A stretch of DNA of 64,000 bases, taken from NCBI RefSeq assembly GCF_036013955.1, contig NZ_CP107903.1:372001-436000 (forward strand), written 5' to 3'. Positions 16,669 through 24,909 of the stretch are shown piece after piece. The notes under the pieces were generated by a model that saw nothing but the letters and a program-made list of their open reading frames with translations, was not told the origin of the DNA and did no database searches. The position numbers were made by a program, and so were the translations under genes. Origin of the DNA: Streptomyces sp. NBC_00459 (lineage in GTDB: Bacteria; Actinomycetota; Actinomycetes; Streptomycetales; Streptomycetaceae). Position 1 is the stretch's first letter. Each line of letters begins with the position of its first letter.

Positions 16669-19600
16669 GTGGGGGAACGAGGGGTGCCTGCAGGCGTGTT
16701 GCGGTTCATCGCACTGCGGGCGTGGGTGTACCGCGCGCTTATCGGTGCTGCCCTGCTGACCGTGCTGCTGACCACGACCGTGCTGGCCGCGCTCACCGCC
16801 TACTCGGGCGCGATAGGCGACGCGGCGCTGCGGCGGTCGCTCGCCGAGCAACGTACCGCTGCCGAGGCCGCTTTGGTGGTCAAGGGTGACGTGCCGGCCG
16901 AAGAGCGGCAGGCTGCCGACGACGCCGTGCGGGCGGGGGCCCGGACCATCTTCGCCGGGCTGCCGGTGCGGGTGCGTACCCTGCTGCGTTCCGGCCCCTA
17001 CGCCCTGCCGCCCACGCTGCGGCCGGCGTCAGAGCGGGGCGAGAACCCGGACCTCACACAATTCGCGGACCTGGATCGCACGCAGGTGCGGACCGTCGCA
17101 GGGCGGCTGCCCCGTGCGGCGGTGACAGCCGGCTCCATCGAGGCGGCACTGCCGCAGAGCGCCGCCCAGCGACTCGGGGTGGCACCCGGCGCCCGGCTGA
17201 CCGTCACCGACCGGCTGGGCGGCCCCGCGGTGCGCGTGCTGATCACCGGCGTGTACCGGCCGGTGGACCTCCGGGCACCCTACTGGCAGTTGGACGACCT
17301 GGGCGGCCGGGGAGTGCAGGCGTCGAGCTTCACGACGTACGGCCCGTTGCTCACCGCTGCGGGCGTGCCGGCGTCGGGGCGGGTGAGCGTCGGCACGTCG
17401 GGCTGGCTGGCGTCGGCCGACTACTCCTCGCTGACGACTGAGCGGATCGACTCGCTGCGCGCGGCTGTCCGCTCGGGGAGCGCGCAGTTGCGCGAGCGGC
17501 CCGCCCTCGGCGGTGCGACCGTGGCGGCCACCGCGTTGCCGGAGGTGCTGGACCGCATCGAACGCTCCCTGCTCGTCACGCGTTCCAGCATGCTGATCGT
17601 CGCCGGTCAGCTCGGACTGCTCGCGGCCTGCGCCCTGTTGCTCGTCGCCGGGTTGCTCAGCTCCGAGCGCGTGGTCGAGACCCGGTTGCTCCGTGCGCGC
17701 GGTGCCACCCGGGCACGGCTGGCGGGCCTGGCCGCGCTGGAGTCCCTGCTGATCTCCCTACCGGCGGTGCTGGTGGCACCACTGCTGTCGGGGCCGTTGA
17801 CGCGGCTGCTGGTCGGGCAGGGTGCGCTGGGCCGGACCGGCGTGCACGTGGACGTGCCGGTCGGGGGCCGGCCCGAGGTGTGGTCGGTCGCCGTGGGCGT
17901 GGCTGTGCTGTGCTCGCTGGCGGTGGCTGTCCCCGCGTGGCGGGCGTCCTTCACGCGCACTGTCGGGGTGCGGGCCGGGGCGTTGCCCGCATCGCTGCGC
18001 GCCGGGGCGGATGTCGGGTTGATCGCCGTGGCCGGTGTCGCCTTCTGGATGCTCGGAAGCCAGCGCTCCGGTGCTGTCACGACCGACCGTGAGGGGGTCC
18101 TCGGCGTCGACCCGCTGCTGGTGGCGGCGCCCGCTCTGGTCCTGCTCGCCGGAACGGTTCTGGTGCTGCGGCTGCTGCCCTCGCTGGCGCGTGTCGGCGA
18201 GCGAGTGCTGACCCGCGGGCACGGCCTCACCGCGGCCATGGTCGGCTGGCAGTTCAGTCGCCGACCGATGCGAGGGGCGGGCCCGGTGCTCCTCCTGGTC
18301 ATTTCCGTGGCGTTGGGCGTGATCGCGATCGGTCAGAGCGCGTCCTGGCACCGTTCCCAGGACGACCAGGCCGACTTCCGCGCGGGTGCCGAGGTGCGCG
18401 TCATGACCTCCGGGAGCGGCGGTGTCGGCCGTACGGACGCCTACGCGAACCTTCCGCACGTTGCCGCGGTCGCCCCCGCGGTCCGTGGCACCGTGTCGCT
18501 CTCCGGCAGCCGCACCGCGACCGTGGTGGCCCTCGACACGGCGGAGGCTGCCGGGGCGGTTCTGGCGCGCCACGACCTGACGGACGGTCCGCTGCTCGCC
18601 GGGCTCGCGCCGCGCGGAACGCCCGCAGGCGTCGGGATACCGGAGGGCACGGCCCGGCTCACACTGACCGCTGCCCTGCACAGCACCAGGCCGGGGCCGG
18701 GCGCGGACGCCACACTCACCGTGCGGGACCGTTACGGAACCTCCTACGAGATACCGGCCGGCCACCTCGCCGCGGACGGCCGCCCGCACCCGCTGACCCC
18801 GGATCTGAACGGCGCCCAGGGCCCGTTGGCGCTGACCGAACTCACCCTGAGTACGTTGCAGCCGACCGACCGTGCGCACCGGCACCGCCTGGTCCTCGGC
18901 GCGCTCACGGCGACGGCCGGCGACGGTGACGTCCGGCAGTTGACCTTGCCGACGAGGTGGGCGACCGCGTTCCAGACCGACTCGGTCACCTTCGCCCCCG
19001 ACGACAGCGCCCGGCCGACCCGCCCCCGGATCACGTCGACGGCACCCCTCACCATGACGTACAGCACCGGATACCTGCCGCCGGACGTTCCGCCGGCTTC
19101 CATGCCTCTGGAGGTCCGGCTGAAGGTCGTCCAGCCCGCGGCGCCCGAGATCGTCGCGGTCGCCACCCGCCAGTTCCTGACCGCGTCCGGTGCGCGCGAG
19201 GGCCAGCGCGTGGACGTGACCTTCGACGGCCGTTCCGTGCCCGTACGGATTGTCCGCACCGCGAGCGCCCTGCCCACGACGGAAACCACCGCGCAGGACG
19301 GTGGGGCCCTGCTGGTCGATCTCCGGGCCGTCAACCGGGTGTTGGAAGCCCGGTACGGAACCGGCCTCACGCCCACCGAGTGGTGGTTGCGCACTGCCGC
19401 GCCCGGTGCCGCGGCAGCTGCCGTGCGGGCCCTGCCCGACGTCGAGCCGGAACAGGTGGTGGTGCGCGACGAGATGGCGGAGGAGCTGCGCGACGATCCG
19501 TTCGGGGCGGCCCCAGAAGCAGCGCTGATCGCGGCGGCCGCGGTGACGGTACTCTTCGCCTCGCTCGGCTTCGCGGTGAGCTCGGCAGGCGCGATGCGGG

Positions 19601-19932
19601 TCCGGGACGGCGAGTTCGCCGTGCTGCGCGCCCTGGGGACACCACGCCGTCGGCTGGCCCGGCTGGTCGCCGTGGAGCACGGCGTGCTGGTGGCCCTGGC
19701 GCTGTTGGTCGGCACGGCCCTGGGCACGGTGCTGACGTACGCGCTGGTTCCCCTCGTCGTCCTGACCGGGCAGGCCACCCGGCCGCTCCCGCCGGTGCTG
19801 GTCGAAATCCCACTCCTGCGTCTGGCCACCCTGCTGGCGGCCCTCGCAGCGGGCCCGGCCCTTGTGACCGTGGCCCTCGCGCTTCGGCGGGCGAAACCCG
19901 TGATGACTCTCAGGGACGAGGTGACGCAGTGA
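16669..19932 (+). CDS. FtsX-type ABC permease, 1,087 aa
   Basis: A very large MacB/FtsX-type permease. One helix lies near the N-terminus (about 17-42), then a 260-residue extracytoplasmic domain, three helices (about 310-440), further core helices (about 470-570), a second large extracytoplasmic domain (about 570-950) and three C-terminal helices after about residue 960. This is the duplicated layout of lipoprotein- or peptide-exporting FtsX permeases. The GTG at 16669 has a GGGGG stretch seven bases upstream; GTG 16684 is an alternative. The next permease overlaps by four bases, so they are coupled. The likely role is extraction or export of a membrane-associated substrate. Confidence 0.85.
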   Translation: MGERGVPAGVLRFIALRAWVYRALIGAALLTVLLTTTVLAALTAYSGAIGDAALRRSLAEQRTAAEAALVVKGDVPAEERQAADDAVRAGARTIFAGLPVRVRTLLRSGPYALPPTLRPASERGENPDLTQFADLDRTQVRTVAGRLPRAAVTAGSIEAALPQSAAQRLGVAPGARLTVTDRLGGPAVRVLITGVYRPVDLRAPYWQLDDLGGRGVQASSFTTYGPLLTAAGVPASGRVSVGTSGWLASADYSSLTTERIDSLRAAVRSGSAQLRERPALGGATVAATALPEVLDRIERSLLVTRSSMLIVAGQLGLLAACALLLVAGLLSSERVVETRLLRARGATRARLAGLAALESLLISLPAVLVAPLLSGPLTRLLVGQGALGRTGVHVDVPVGGRPEVWSVAVGVAVLCSLAVAVPAWRASFTRTVGVRAGALPASLRAGADVGLIAVAGVAFWMLGSQRSGAVTTDREGVLGVDPLLVAAPALVLLAGTVLVLRLLPSLARVGERVLTRGHGLTAAMVGWQFSRRPMRGAGPVLLLVISVALGVIAIGQSASWHRSQDDQADFRAGAEVRVMTSGSGGVGRTDAYANLPHVAAVAPAVRGTVSLSGSRTATVVALDTAEAAGAVLARHDLTDGPLLAGLAPRGTPAGVGIPEGTARLTLTAALHSTRPGPGADATLTVRDRYGTSYEIPAGHLAADGRPHPLTPDLNGAQGPLALTELTLSTLQPTDRAHRHRLVLGALTATAGDGDVRQLTLPTRWATAFQTDSVTFAPDDSARPTRPRITSTAPLTMTYSTGYLPPDVPPASMPLEVRLKVVQPAAPEIVAVATRQFLTASGAREGQRVDVTFDGRSVPVRIVRTASALPTTETTAQDGGALLVDLRAVNRVLEARYGTGLTPTEWWLRTAAPGAAAAAVRALPDVEPEQVVVRDEMAEELRDDPFGAAPEAALIAAAAVTVLFASLGFAVSSAGAMRVRDGEFAVLRALGTPRRRLARLVAVEHGVLVALALLVGTALGTVLTYALVPLVVLTGQATRPLPPVLVEIPLLRLATLLAALAAGPALVTVALALRRAKPVMTLRDEVTQ

Positions 19933-22703
19933 CCGCGCAGCCGGTGCCCCCGCCGAGCGAGGGGACGAGGGCGGTGCCGCCGCACGTACGGGTCGGGTTG
20001 CGGACCCGTCTGAGGGCCTTCGCCGGCACGTCCGTGGCCCTCGCGCTGCTGGTGACCGTGACCGCCGCGCTGGCTGCCGCGTACCCGCGTGCCGTCGACC
20101 GGTACGGAGACGCGGGGCTGCGCCGGGCGGTCGAGCAGGCCTCTCCCGGCCGGACGACCGTGCAGGTGGACGCCCCGCCACCCTGGACGGACACCATCGA
20201 GGAGGCGGAGGCCGCCCTGCGCACCGGTCCGCTGGCCGCGGCGCGGGCCGAGGTTCTCGCCACCGCGAAGGCGCCGTTCGTTCCCGACCTCGCGCAGTCG
20301 TCGTACGGCGTACGCACGACCGTCGGCCTGGCGGCGTCCGACCCCTGGCTTCCCCAGCCCGCAGGCATGCCCGCCCAACTGCTGCTCGCCGCTCAGCAGG
20401 ATCTCGCCTCCCACGCCCGGCTCAGCGCGGGCCGGTTGCCACGCACCACGGGTGAACCGGTGACCGCGGAGACCGCGCAGGTCGAGGCCGCCGTCACCGC
20501 GGACACCGCCCGCACGCTCGACATCCGGGTGGGCTCGGTGATCCACCTGCCAAGTCCGGTACGCGCCCCGCTCGCCGTCCGGGTCACCGGGATCGTCGTC
20601 CCGCGCACCCCTGCGGGCGCCTACTGGTCGACACTGCCGGTGCTGCGCACCCCCGCGCTGAACCGCCTGCCCGGCAGCCAGCTGACAGAGGTCTTCTGGC
20701 TCGGCGGCCTGCTCCTCGCCCCGGAAGCCGGCCCGGCCCTCCTGTCCACCGCCGGCCAACCACACCGGTACTGGCAGGTGGCCCCCGACGTCGCCACCCT
20801 GCGCGGCCACGATCTCGACCGTCTGGCGTCCGCCGTCGCCGCCTTTGAGTCAGGCCCGGGAGTACAGCGCCTGCGGGCTGTCGTCGACCCGCGCCTGGAG
20901 GCCCAGACGAATCTCGACGAGGTCCTCACAGACCATGCCGGACTACGGTCGGGAATCGCCCCGCTGCTTCTCCTCGCCGCCGTCGGGACCGGCAGCCTCG
21001 CCCTGATCGTCCTGGCCATGGCGAGCGGTGTGGCAGCCGATCGCCGACGCGCGGAGCTGACGCTGCTGCGTGCTCGGGGCGCCTCACTGTCCGGCCTCGC
21101 CGTTCGGCTGCTGGCGGAGACGGCAGTGGTGGCCGTGCCGGCCGGCGCCCTCGGACTGACCGTCGCCCTGCTCGTCCTGCCAGGTGACCGAAGCGCGTCC
21201 GCTGTCGCCGCCGCCCTCGCCCCCACTCTGCTCGCCTGTGTCGCGCTCCCGCTGCGCGCTGTGGTGGCGCACCGCACGGTACGCATGCACGACGGCCGGG
21301 AGGGCCTCACCTCCACCCGGCCGTCCCGGCACCGTACGGTGGCCGAACTGACCGTGCTGGTCATCGCGTTGGGGGCGGTCGCCGCACTGCGTCGGCAGGG
21401 ATCCGGCAGCACCGGTCTGGTGGCCACCGCCCCGCTGCTGACGGGCGTCGTCGCGGCTCTGTTGCTGGCACGCCTTCACCCCCTGCCGCTGCGTGCGCTG
21501 AGCAGGGCGACCACACGCATGCGCGGCCTGGTGATTCCGCTGTCGCTGGCCCAGGTGGCCCGCGCCCCCGGCTTCGCGGTGCTGCCGCTGCTCGCCCTGC
21601 TCACCGCTCTGACCACAGCCGCGTTCGGCGGCTCGGTCCTGGCGGGGGTCACAGCGGCACGCGACCAGGCCGCGCTTCTCGCCGTCGGCGCCGACGGCCG
21701 TGTCGAGACCAGCACCGGTGAACTCCCTCAGGGCCTGCCCGACCGAGTCCGCCGACTGCCCGGCGTACGGAACATGACGGAAGCGAGCGTCATCAACGAG
21801 GCGAAACCGCAGGAGGGCAGTCAGCCGGTACCGCTGGCCGGTGTGGACCCCGACGCCTACGCACACCTGTCTCAGCGCACGGGACTGGGACCGTTCGACG
21901 CGGCGAGCCTCCGGCACGAGGACGCCGGTACGACGGCCGGCGCCGACCGGCCCCTGCCCGCGCTGGCCTCACCTCGCGTGGCCGAGGACTACGGCACCGG
22001 CCCCTACCCCGTCCTGCTCCCGGACGGCACCTCGGTCACCGTCCGGATCGTCATGGTCCGGGAGCACACGGCGGCTGTGATCGGTGACGACTTCCTGATC
22101 GTGGACCGCGCCGGTCTTCCCCGCACCACCGCGCGCACGACGACCCTGCTGTTGACCGGCGACGCCCTGAACGGCCGGGCACTGCGCTCGGCGGCGGACG
22201 GCACGGCGACATCCGTCCGGCTGCGCATCGAGGAACGCGCGCGGTACGTCGACTCACCGCTGCAGTCCGGCGCGGAACGCCTGTACGGTGCCGCGGTCGC
22301 CGCGGGCGCCGGCTACGCGGTTCTCGCGCTCCTCCTGACCGTGCTGCGCACCGCGCCCGAACGCAGCGCTCTGCTCGCCCGGTTGCGCACGATGGGCATG
22401 AGCCGTTCCCAGGGCCGCCGACTGCTGATCCTCACAGCCCTCCCGCAGGCGTTCCTGGCCGCGGCGGGCGGTCTGCTCACCGGTTGGGCCGGCATTCACC
22501 TGCTGTCGTCCGGCGTCGACCTCACGGCCATCGCCCTGGCCTCCCCGTCCGCCGTCGAGGGGGCCGCACTGCGCACAGATCCGCTCTCGCTGGCGGTTCC
22601 GGCGCTCACCGTGCTGCTGCTGGCCGTCTGTGTGCCCGCCGGCCAGGCCTGGTGGACCGGCCGCCGTGGCTCGGTGCGCGAACTGAGGATGGGTGACGAC
22701 TAG
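19929..22703 (+). CDS. FtsX-type ABC permease, 924 aa
   Basis: The second permease of the operon, starting at the GTGA overlap with the first. It shows the same design: an N-terminal helix after an Arg-rich start (about 30-50), a large extracytoplasmic domain, a central membrane block (about 340-560), a second outer domain and three C-terminal helices. The two permeases are probably paralogues that pair as a heterodimer. A GAGG element precedes the start. The long in-frame extension to 18957 lies inside the first permease gene and is a shadow. Confidence 0.85.
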   Translation: MTAQPVPPPSEGTRAVPPHVRVGLRTRLRAFAGTSVALALLVTVTAALAAAYPRAVDRYGDAGLRRAVEQASPGRTTVQVDAPPPWTDTIEEAEAALRTGPLAAARAEVLATAKAPFVPDLAQSSYGVRTTVGLAASDPWLPQPAGMPAQLLLAAQQDLASHARLSAGRLPRTTGEPVTAETAQVEAAVTADTARTLDIRVGSVIHLPSPVRAPLAVRVTGIVVPRTPAGAYWSTLPVLRTPALNRLPGSQLTEVFWLGGLLLAPEAGPALLSTAGQPHRYWQVAPDVATLRGHDLDRLASAVAAFESGPGVQRLRAVVDPRLEAQTNLDEVLTDHAGLRSGIAPLLLLAAVGTGSLALIVLAMASGVAADRRRAELTLLRARGASLSGLAVRLLAETAVVAVPAGALGLTVALLVLPGDRSASAVAAALAPTLLACVALPLRAVVAHRTVRMHDGREGLTSTRPSRHRTVAELTVLVIALGAVAALRRQGSGSTGLVATAPLLTGVVAALLLARLHPLPLRALSRATTRMRGLVIPLSLAQVARAPGFAVLPLLALLTALTTAAFGGSVLAGVTAARDQAALLAVGADGRVETSTGELPQGLPDRVRRLPGVRNMTEASVINEAKPQEGSQPVPLAGVDPDAYAHLSQRTGLGPFDAASLRHEDAGTTAGADRPLPALASPRVAEDYGTGPYPVLLPDGTSVTVRIVMVREHTAAVIGDDFLIVDRAGLPRTTARTTTLLLTGDALNGRALRSAADGTATSVRLRIEERARYVDSPLQSGAERLYGAAVAAGAGYAVLALLLTVLRTAPERSALLARLRTMGMSRSQGRRLLILTALPQAFLAAAGGLLTGWAGIHLLSSGVDLTAIALASPSAVEGAALRTDPLSLAVPALTVLLLAVCVPAGQAWWTGRRGSVRELRMGDD

Positions 22704-22780
22704 ACAGTGAGCAGAACCCCGAGACCAAGCCCCCGCCCCCGGCACCGGCCCGTGTCCCTCTGTCCGCCCAGGAGCAGCCG

Positions 22781-23776
22781 ATGACCAGCAGCCCGACCTT
22801 CCACGAGCTCACCGACCGTGCCCTTGCCGCGCGCAACGCCGCCGTCTACGGTCACGACGCCCTGATCACCTGCGACCGGCTGGTGCGGATCTTCTCCGCC
22901 GACGGCGTGGAGGTCCAGGCGCTGCAAGGCCTCGATCTCCTCGTGCGCAAGGGGGAGTTGATGGCCCTGGTCGGTGCCTCCGGCAGCGGCAAGTCCACCC
23001 TCATGAACATCCTGGCCGGACTGGACAAACCCAGCGCCGGCGTGGCCCGCGTCGCCGGCCACGACCTGGTCACGATGTCCTCCAAGGACCGTCTCGCCTA
23101 CCGTCGCAAGACCGTCGGCTTCGTGTGGCAGCAGACCTCCCGCAACCTCCTGCCCTATCTCACCGCCGCACAGAACGTCGCCCTGCCCTTGCAGTTGGCC
23201 CGCGCACGAGGTTCGCGCCGAACCAGGGCCGATCGCGCCATGGAACTCCTGGACCTGCTGGACGTAGCGGAATGCCGCGACCGTCGGCCGCACCAGATGT
23301 CCGGCGGCCAGCAGCAGCGCGTCGCCCTCGCGGTCGCACTGGCCAACGATCCCGCGGTCCTGCTCGCCGACGAGCCCACCGGCGAACTCGACTCCCACAC
23401 CGCAGAGCAGGTGTTCGCCGCGTTCCGCACCGCCAACGAGGAGTTGGGGACCACCATCGTGATCGTCACGCACGATCAGTCCGTCGCCGGTGAGGTCCGC
23501 CGTACGGTCGCCATCCGGGACGGCCGCACGTCGACGGAGGTCCTGCGCCACAGCGAAGTCGACTCCGCCACAGGCCAGGAGAACCTGGTCGCCCGCGAAT
23601 ACGCCATGCTCGACCGGGCCGGCCGCCTCCAGCTCCCCGCCGAGTACACCCGGGTCCTGGGGATGCGCGACCGCGTCGCCCTGGAACTGGAACCCGACCA
23701 CATCGCCGTCCGCCCGGACGACACACGCAACGGCGGTCACGGCCAGGGCCCAGCCGCGGAACAGTCGGGGCTCTGA
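22781..23776 (+). CDS. ABC ATPase with a C-terminal AbrB/SpoVT-like tail
   Basis: The 331-residue ATPase of the FtsX operon, 77 bases after the second permease. Walker A is GASGSGKST (65-73, Lys71), the signature is MSGGQQQR, Walker B is LLADEPTGEL and the switch His lies in IVTHDQS, all of the MacB/LolD branch. Beyond the usual ATPase end (about residue 255), residues about 267-313 read AMLDRAGRLQLPAEY then LGMRDRVALELEPDHI, which looks like a swapped-hairpin AbrB/SpoVT/MazE DNA-binding fold. The first 30 residues also extend beyond the family norm. GGAGCAG precedes the ATG. The tail could be regulatory or purely a dimerisation element. Confidence 0.88.
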   Translation: MTSSPTFHELTDRALAARNAAVYGHDALITCDRLVRIFSADGVEVQALQGLDLLVRKGELMALVGASGSGKSTLMNILAGLDKPSAGVARVAGHDLVTMSSKDRLAYRRKTVGFVWQQTSRNLLPYLTAAQNVALPLQLARARGSRRTRADRAMELLDLLDVAECRDRRPHQMSGGQQQRVALAVALANDPAVLLADEPTGELDSHTAEQVFAAFRTANEELGTTIVIVTHDQSVAGEVRRTVAIRDGRTSTEVLRHSEVDSATGQENLVAREYAMLDRAGRLQLPAEYTRVLGMRDRVALELEPDHIAVRPDDTRNGGHGQGPAAEQSGL

Positions 23777-24024
23777 AACCAGCCAGACGCGTCCGGCGGA
23801 CCCACTCCTCAGCCAGGGGAGGCGCTGCCTGAGGGGCGGAGGGCACGGTGTTCCGCGGACATCGGCTGTGTGGAGGAACACTCGTCGACTGTCTGCAGAA
23901 ACGCGGTGCGCCCGGTCCTCCGATCGCTCCAGCGGTCTGCCCTGCGGATCAGGCCGCAGAGCAGAAGACCCTGGGGGAACGCATGCCGGACTCGACGTCT
24001 GCAGTGTGATCCAGACAGCTGGTC

Positions 24025-24717
24025 CTAAGAGTCGGTGATCTCTCCGTCCTTCAGCTCCAGCACACGATCTGCGAGGTCAAGAAGCGTTCTGTCGTGGGTG
24101 GCCACGAGAGCCGTGATCTGTTCGCTGCGGACGACCGCGCGCAGCAGTTCCATCACGGAGTGCCCGGTCTCCGCGTCCAACTGGCCGGTCGGCTCGTCGG
24201 CGATGAGAATCGAGGGACTGTTGGCCAGGGCGCGGGCGATGGCGACGCGCTGGCGCTGCCCGCCCGACAACTCGCTCGGGCGCTGCGCGGCATGGTCCGC
24301 GAGACCAACGAGGGACAGCAGCAGCTCGACGCGCTCCCGCCGTTCGCGCGGGTCCGCCCTTCGCAGCCGCAGCGGCATGCCCACATTTTCCGCAGCCGTG
24401 AGGATGGGAATGAGCCCGAACGACTGGAAGACGAAGCCGATGCGCTCGCGGCGCAGCGCGAGGAGGGCGTCCTCACCCTGGTCCCGCAGATGCAGCCCGT
24501 CGACGGTGACGCGTCCGCTGTCCGGCTCGTCCAGACCACCGACGATGTTGAGCAGAGTGGTCTTGCCCGAACCCGAGCGTCCCTTGAGAGCTACGAGTTC
24601 CCCCTGAGGGACCTCGAAGGACACACCGCGCAGAGCATGAACGGCACTGGCGCCTCGACCGTACGACTTGTGCACATCCGCCACCTGCAGCATTGCTGCG
24701 GTCACCGCCTGGCCCAT
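24025..24717 (-). CDS. ABC ATPase, MacB/LolD type
   Basis: A 230-residue ATPase with Walker A GRSGSGKTT, signature LSGGQRQR, Walker B ILIADEPTG and switch His in VATHDRTLL. It has no permease of its own next to it; the nearest candidates are the two FtsX permeases on the opposite strand, whose ATPase gene converges with this one. It lacks the AbrB-like tail. The ATG at 24717 has AGGGGG upstream; the longer frame to 24879 is not supported. An inverted repeat about 55 bases upstream suggests separate control. Confidence 0.85.
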   Translation of the reverse strand: MGQAVTAAMLQVADVHKSYGRGASAVHALRGVSFEVPQGELVALKGRSGSGKTTLLNIVGGLDEPDSGRVTVDGLHLRDQGEDALLALRRERIGFVFQSFGLIPILTAAENVGMPLRLRRADPRERRERVELLLSLVGLADHAAQRPSELSGGQRQRVAIARALANSPSILIADEPTGQLDAETGHSVMELLRAVVRSEQITALVATHDRTLLDLADRVLELKDGEITDS

Positions 24718-24770
24718 CGCGCCCCCTGTATGCTCCGCCGATTCCGCAGCGCGCCAGTGTCTCACCCGGC

Positions 24771-24797
24771 ACCACAACCGGCAAAGCATGTTGTGGT
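24771..24797 (-). promoter_or_regulatory. Inverted repeat ahead of the lone ATPase gene
   Basis: ACCACAAC (24771-24778) and GTTGTGGT (24790-24797) form a perfect 8-bp dyad with an 11-base spacer, located 54-80 bases upstream of the ATPase start. The size and spacing suit a TetR- or MarR-like dimer. No matching regulator gene is adjacent. Confidence 0.4.
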
Positions 24798-24909
24798 ACT
24801 GCGCTTCAGTTCCCGTGCGTCGGCCCCTCCCGTGAGTGACGGTGGTCGGCAGATCGCACCTCGCCACGAAGTGGACCATGACGCATCGAGATCCACTTTT
24901 GAACGCGCC

